From the NCBI GenBank assembly GCA_018665505.1, contig JABJCS010000824.1:1-5802 (forward strand): 5,802 bases of DNA, read 5' to 3'. The notes under the pieces are model-generated. The model did no database searches, had not been told where the DNA came from, and saw nothing but the letters and a program-made list of their open reading frames with translations. This DNA is from Alphaproteobacteria bacterium (GTDB lineage Bacteria; Pseudomonadota; Alphaproteobacteria; UBA8366). Numbering within the stretch: position 1 is the first letter of the stretch; each line of letters starts with the position of its first letter. This document shows, piece after piece, positions 5,797 through 5,802 of this stretch. Made by a program: the position numbers and the translations under genes.

Positions 5797-5802
5797 CGAT
5801 CC

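Larger units (their letters stand above)
5554..5802. other. Non-coding right end, AT-richer than the genes
   Basis: No credible gene is visible in the last 249 bases on either strand. After the palindromic repeat, 5641-5802 drops to about 44% GC by direct count (72 of 162), against about 60% in the genes. Features inside are short repeats of AATACC/ATACC (around 5671-5720) and the dyad described separately. It is probably the upstream region of a gene beyond the window or the edge of an inserted segment. Confidence 0.6.

Overview
The window is a compact stretch of chromosome, about 60% GC in its genes, with six protein genes, two palindromic repeat features and a non-coding, AT-richer right end. 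The gene mix is a CaiB/BaiF CoA-transferase, an Asp/Glu-racemase-superfamily enzyme, a methylmalonyl-CoA-epimerase-like VOC protein, an EamA exporter and a lipoamide-dehydrogenase-type flavoprotein. With the high GC and the GC-rich intergenic palindromes, this suggests a free-living alphaproteobacterium, perhaps of the Rhodospirillales type. That placement is inference from gene content only, since there is no rRNA or other marker here.

Layout: (1) 1-1267, minus strand: the N-terminal 422 residues of a FAD/NAD(P) pyridine-nucleotide-disulphide oxidoreductase whose end lies off the left edge. (2) 1268-1353: a short divergent intergenic region with a small dyad. (3) 1354-2127, plus: a class I SAM-dependent methyltransferase. 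Its stop codon overlaps that of (4) 2124-2876, minus: a maleate isomerase/arylmalonate decarboxylase-type enzyme with both family cysteines. This is preceded in the same transcript, with a 4-nt gap, by (5) 2881-3294, minus: a VOC-fold methylmalonyl-CoA epimerase-like protein. (6) 3295-3473: a divergent control region that holds a large inverted pair of GC-rich repeats around an AT-rich centre containing TATAAT. (7) 3474-4391, plus: a ten-helix EamA/DMT transporter, followed after 37 nt by (8) 4429-5553, plus: a class III CoA-transferase. (9) 5554-5802: no gene, but a second, unrelated palindromic repeat and about 160 bases at roughly 44% GC that carry an operator-like dyad.

Genes 4, 5, 7 and 8 form two back-to-back pairs around one intergenic region. 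A plausible reading is a small organic-acid/acyl-CoA module: CoA activation by transfer (8), epimerisation or isomerisation of the acyl-CoA or diacid (5, 4) and metabolite transport (7). No substrate can be named from the sequence. The methyltransferase and flavoprotein look like independent neighbours. I found no CRISPR array, transposase, phage gene, tRNA or rRNA, and nothing that amounts to a clearly new biological system.
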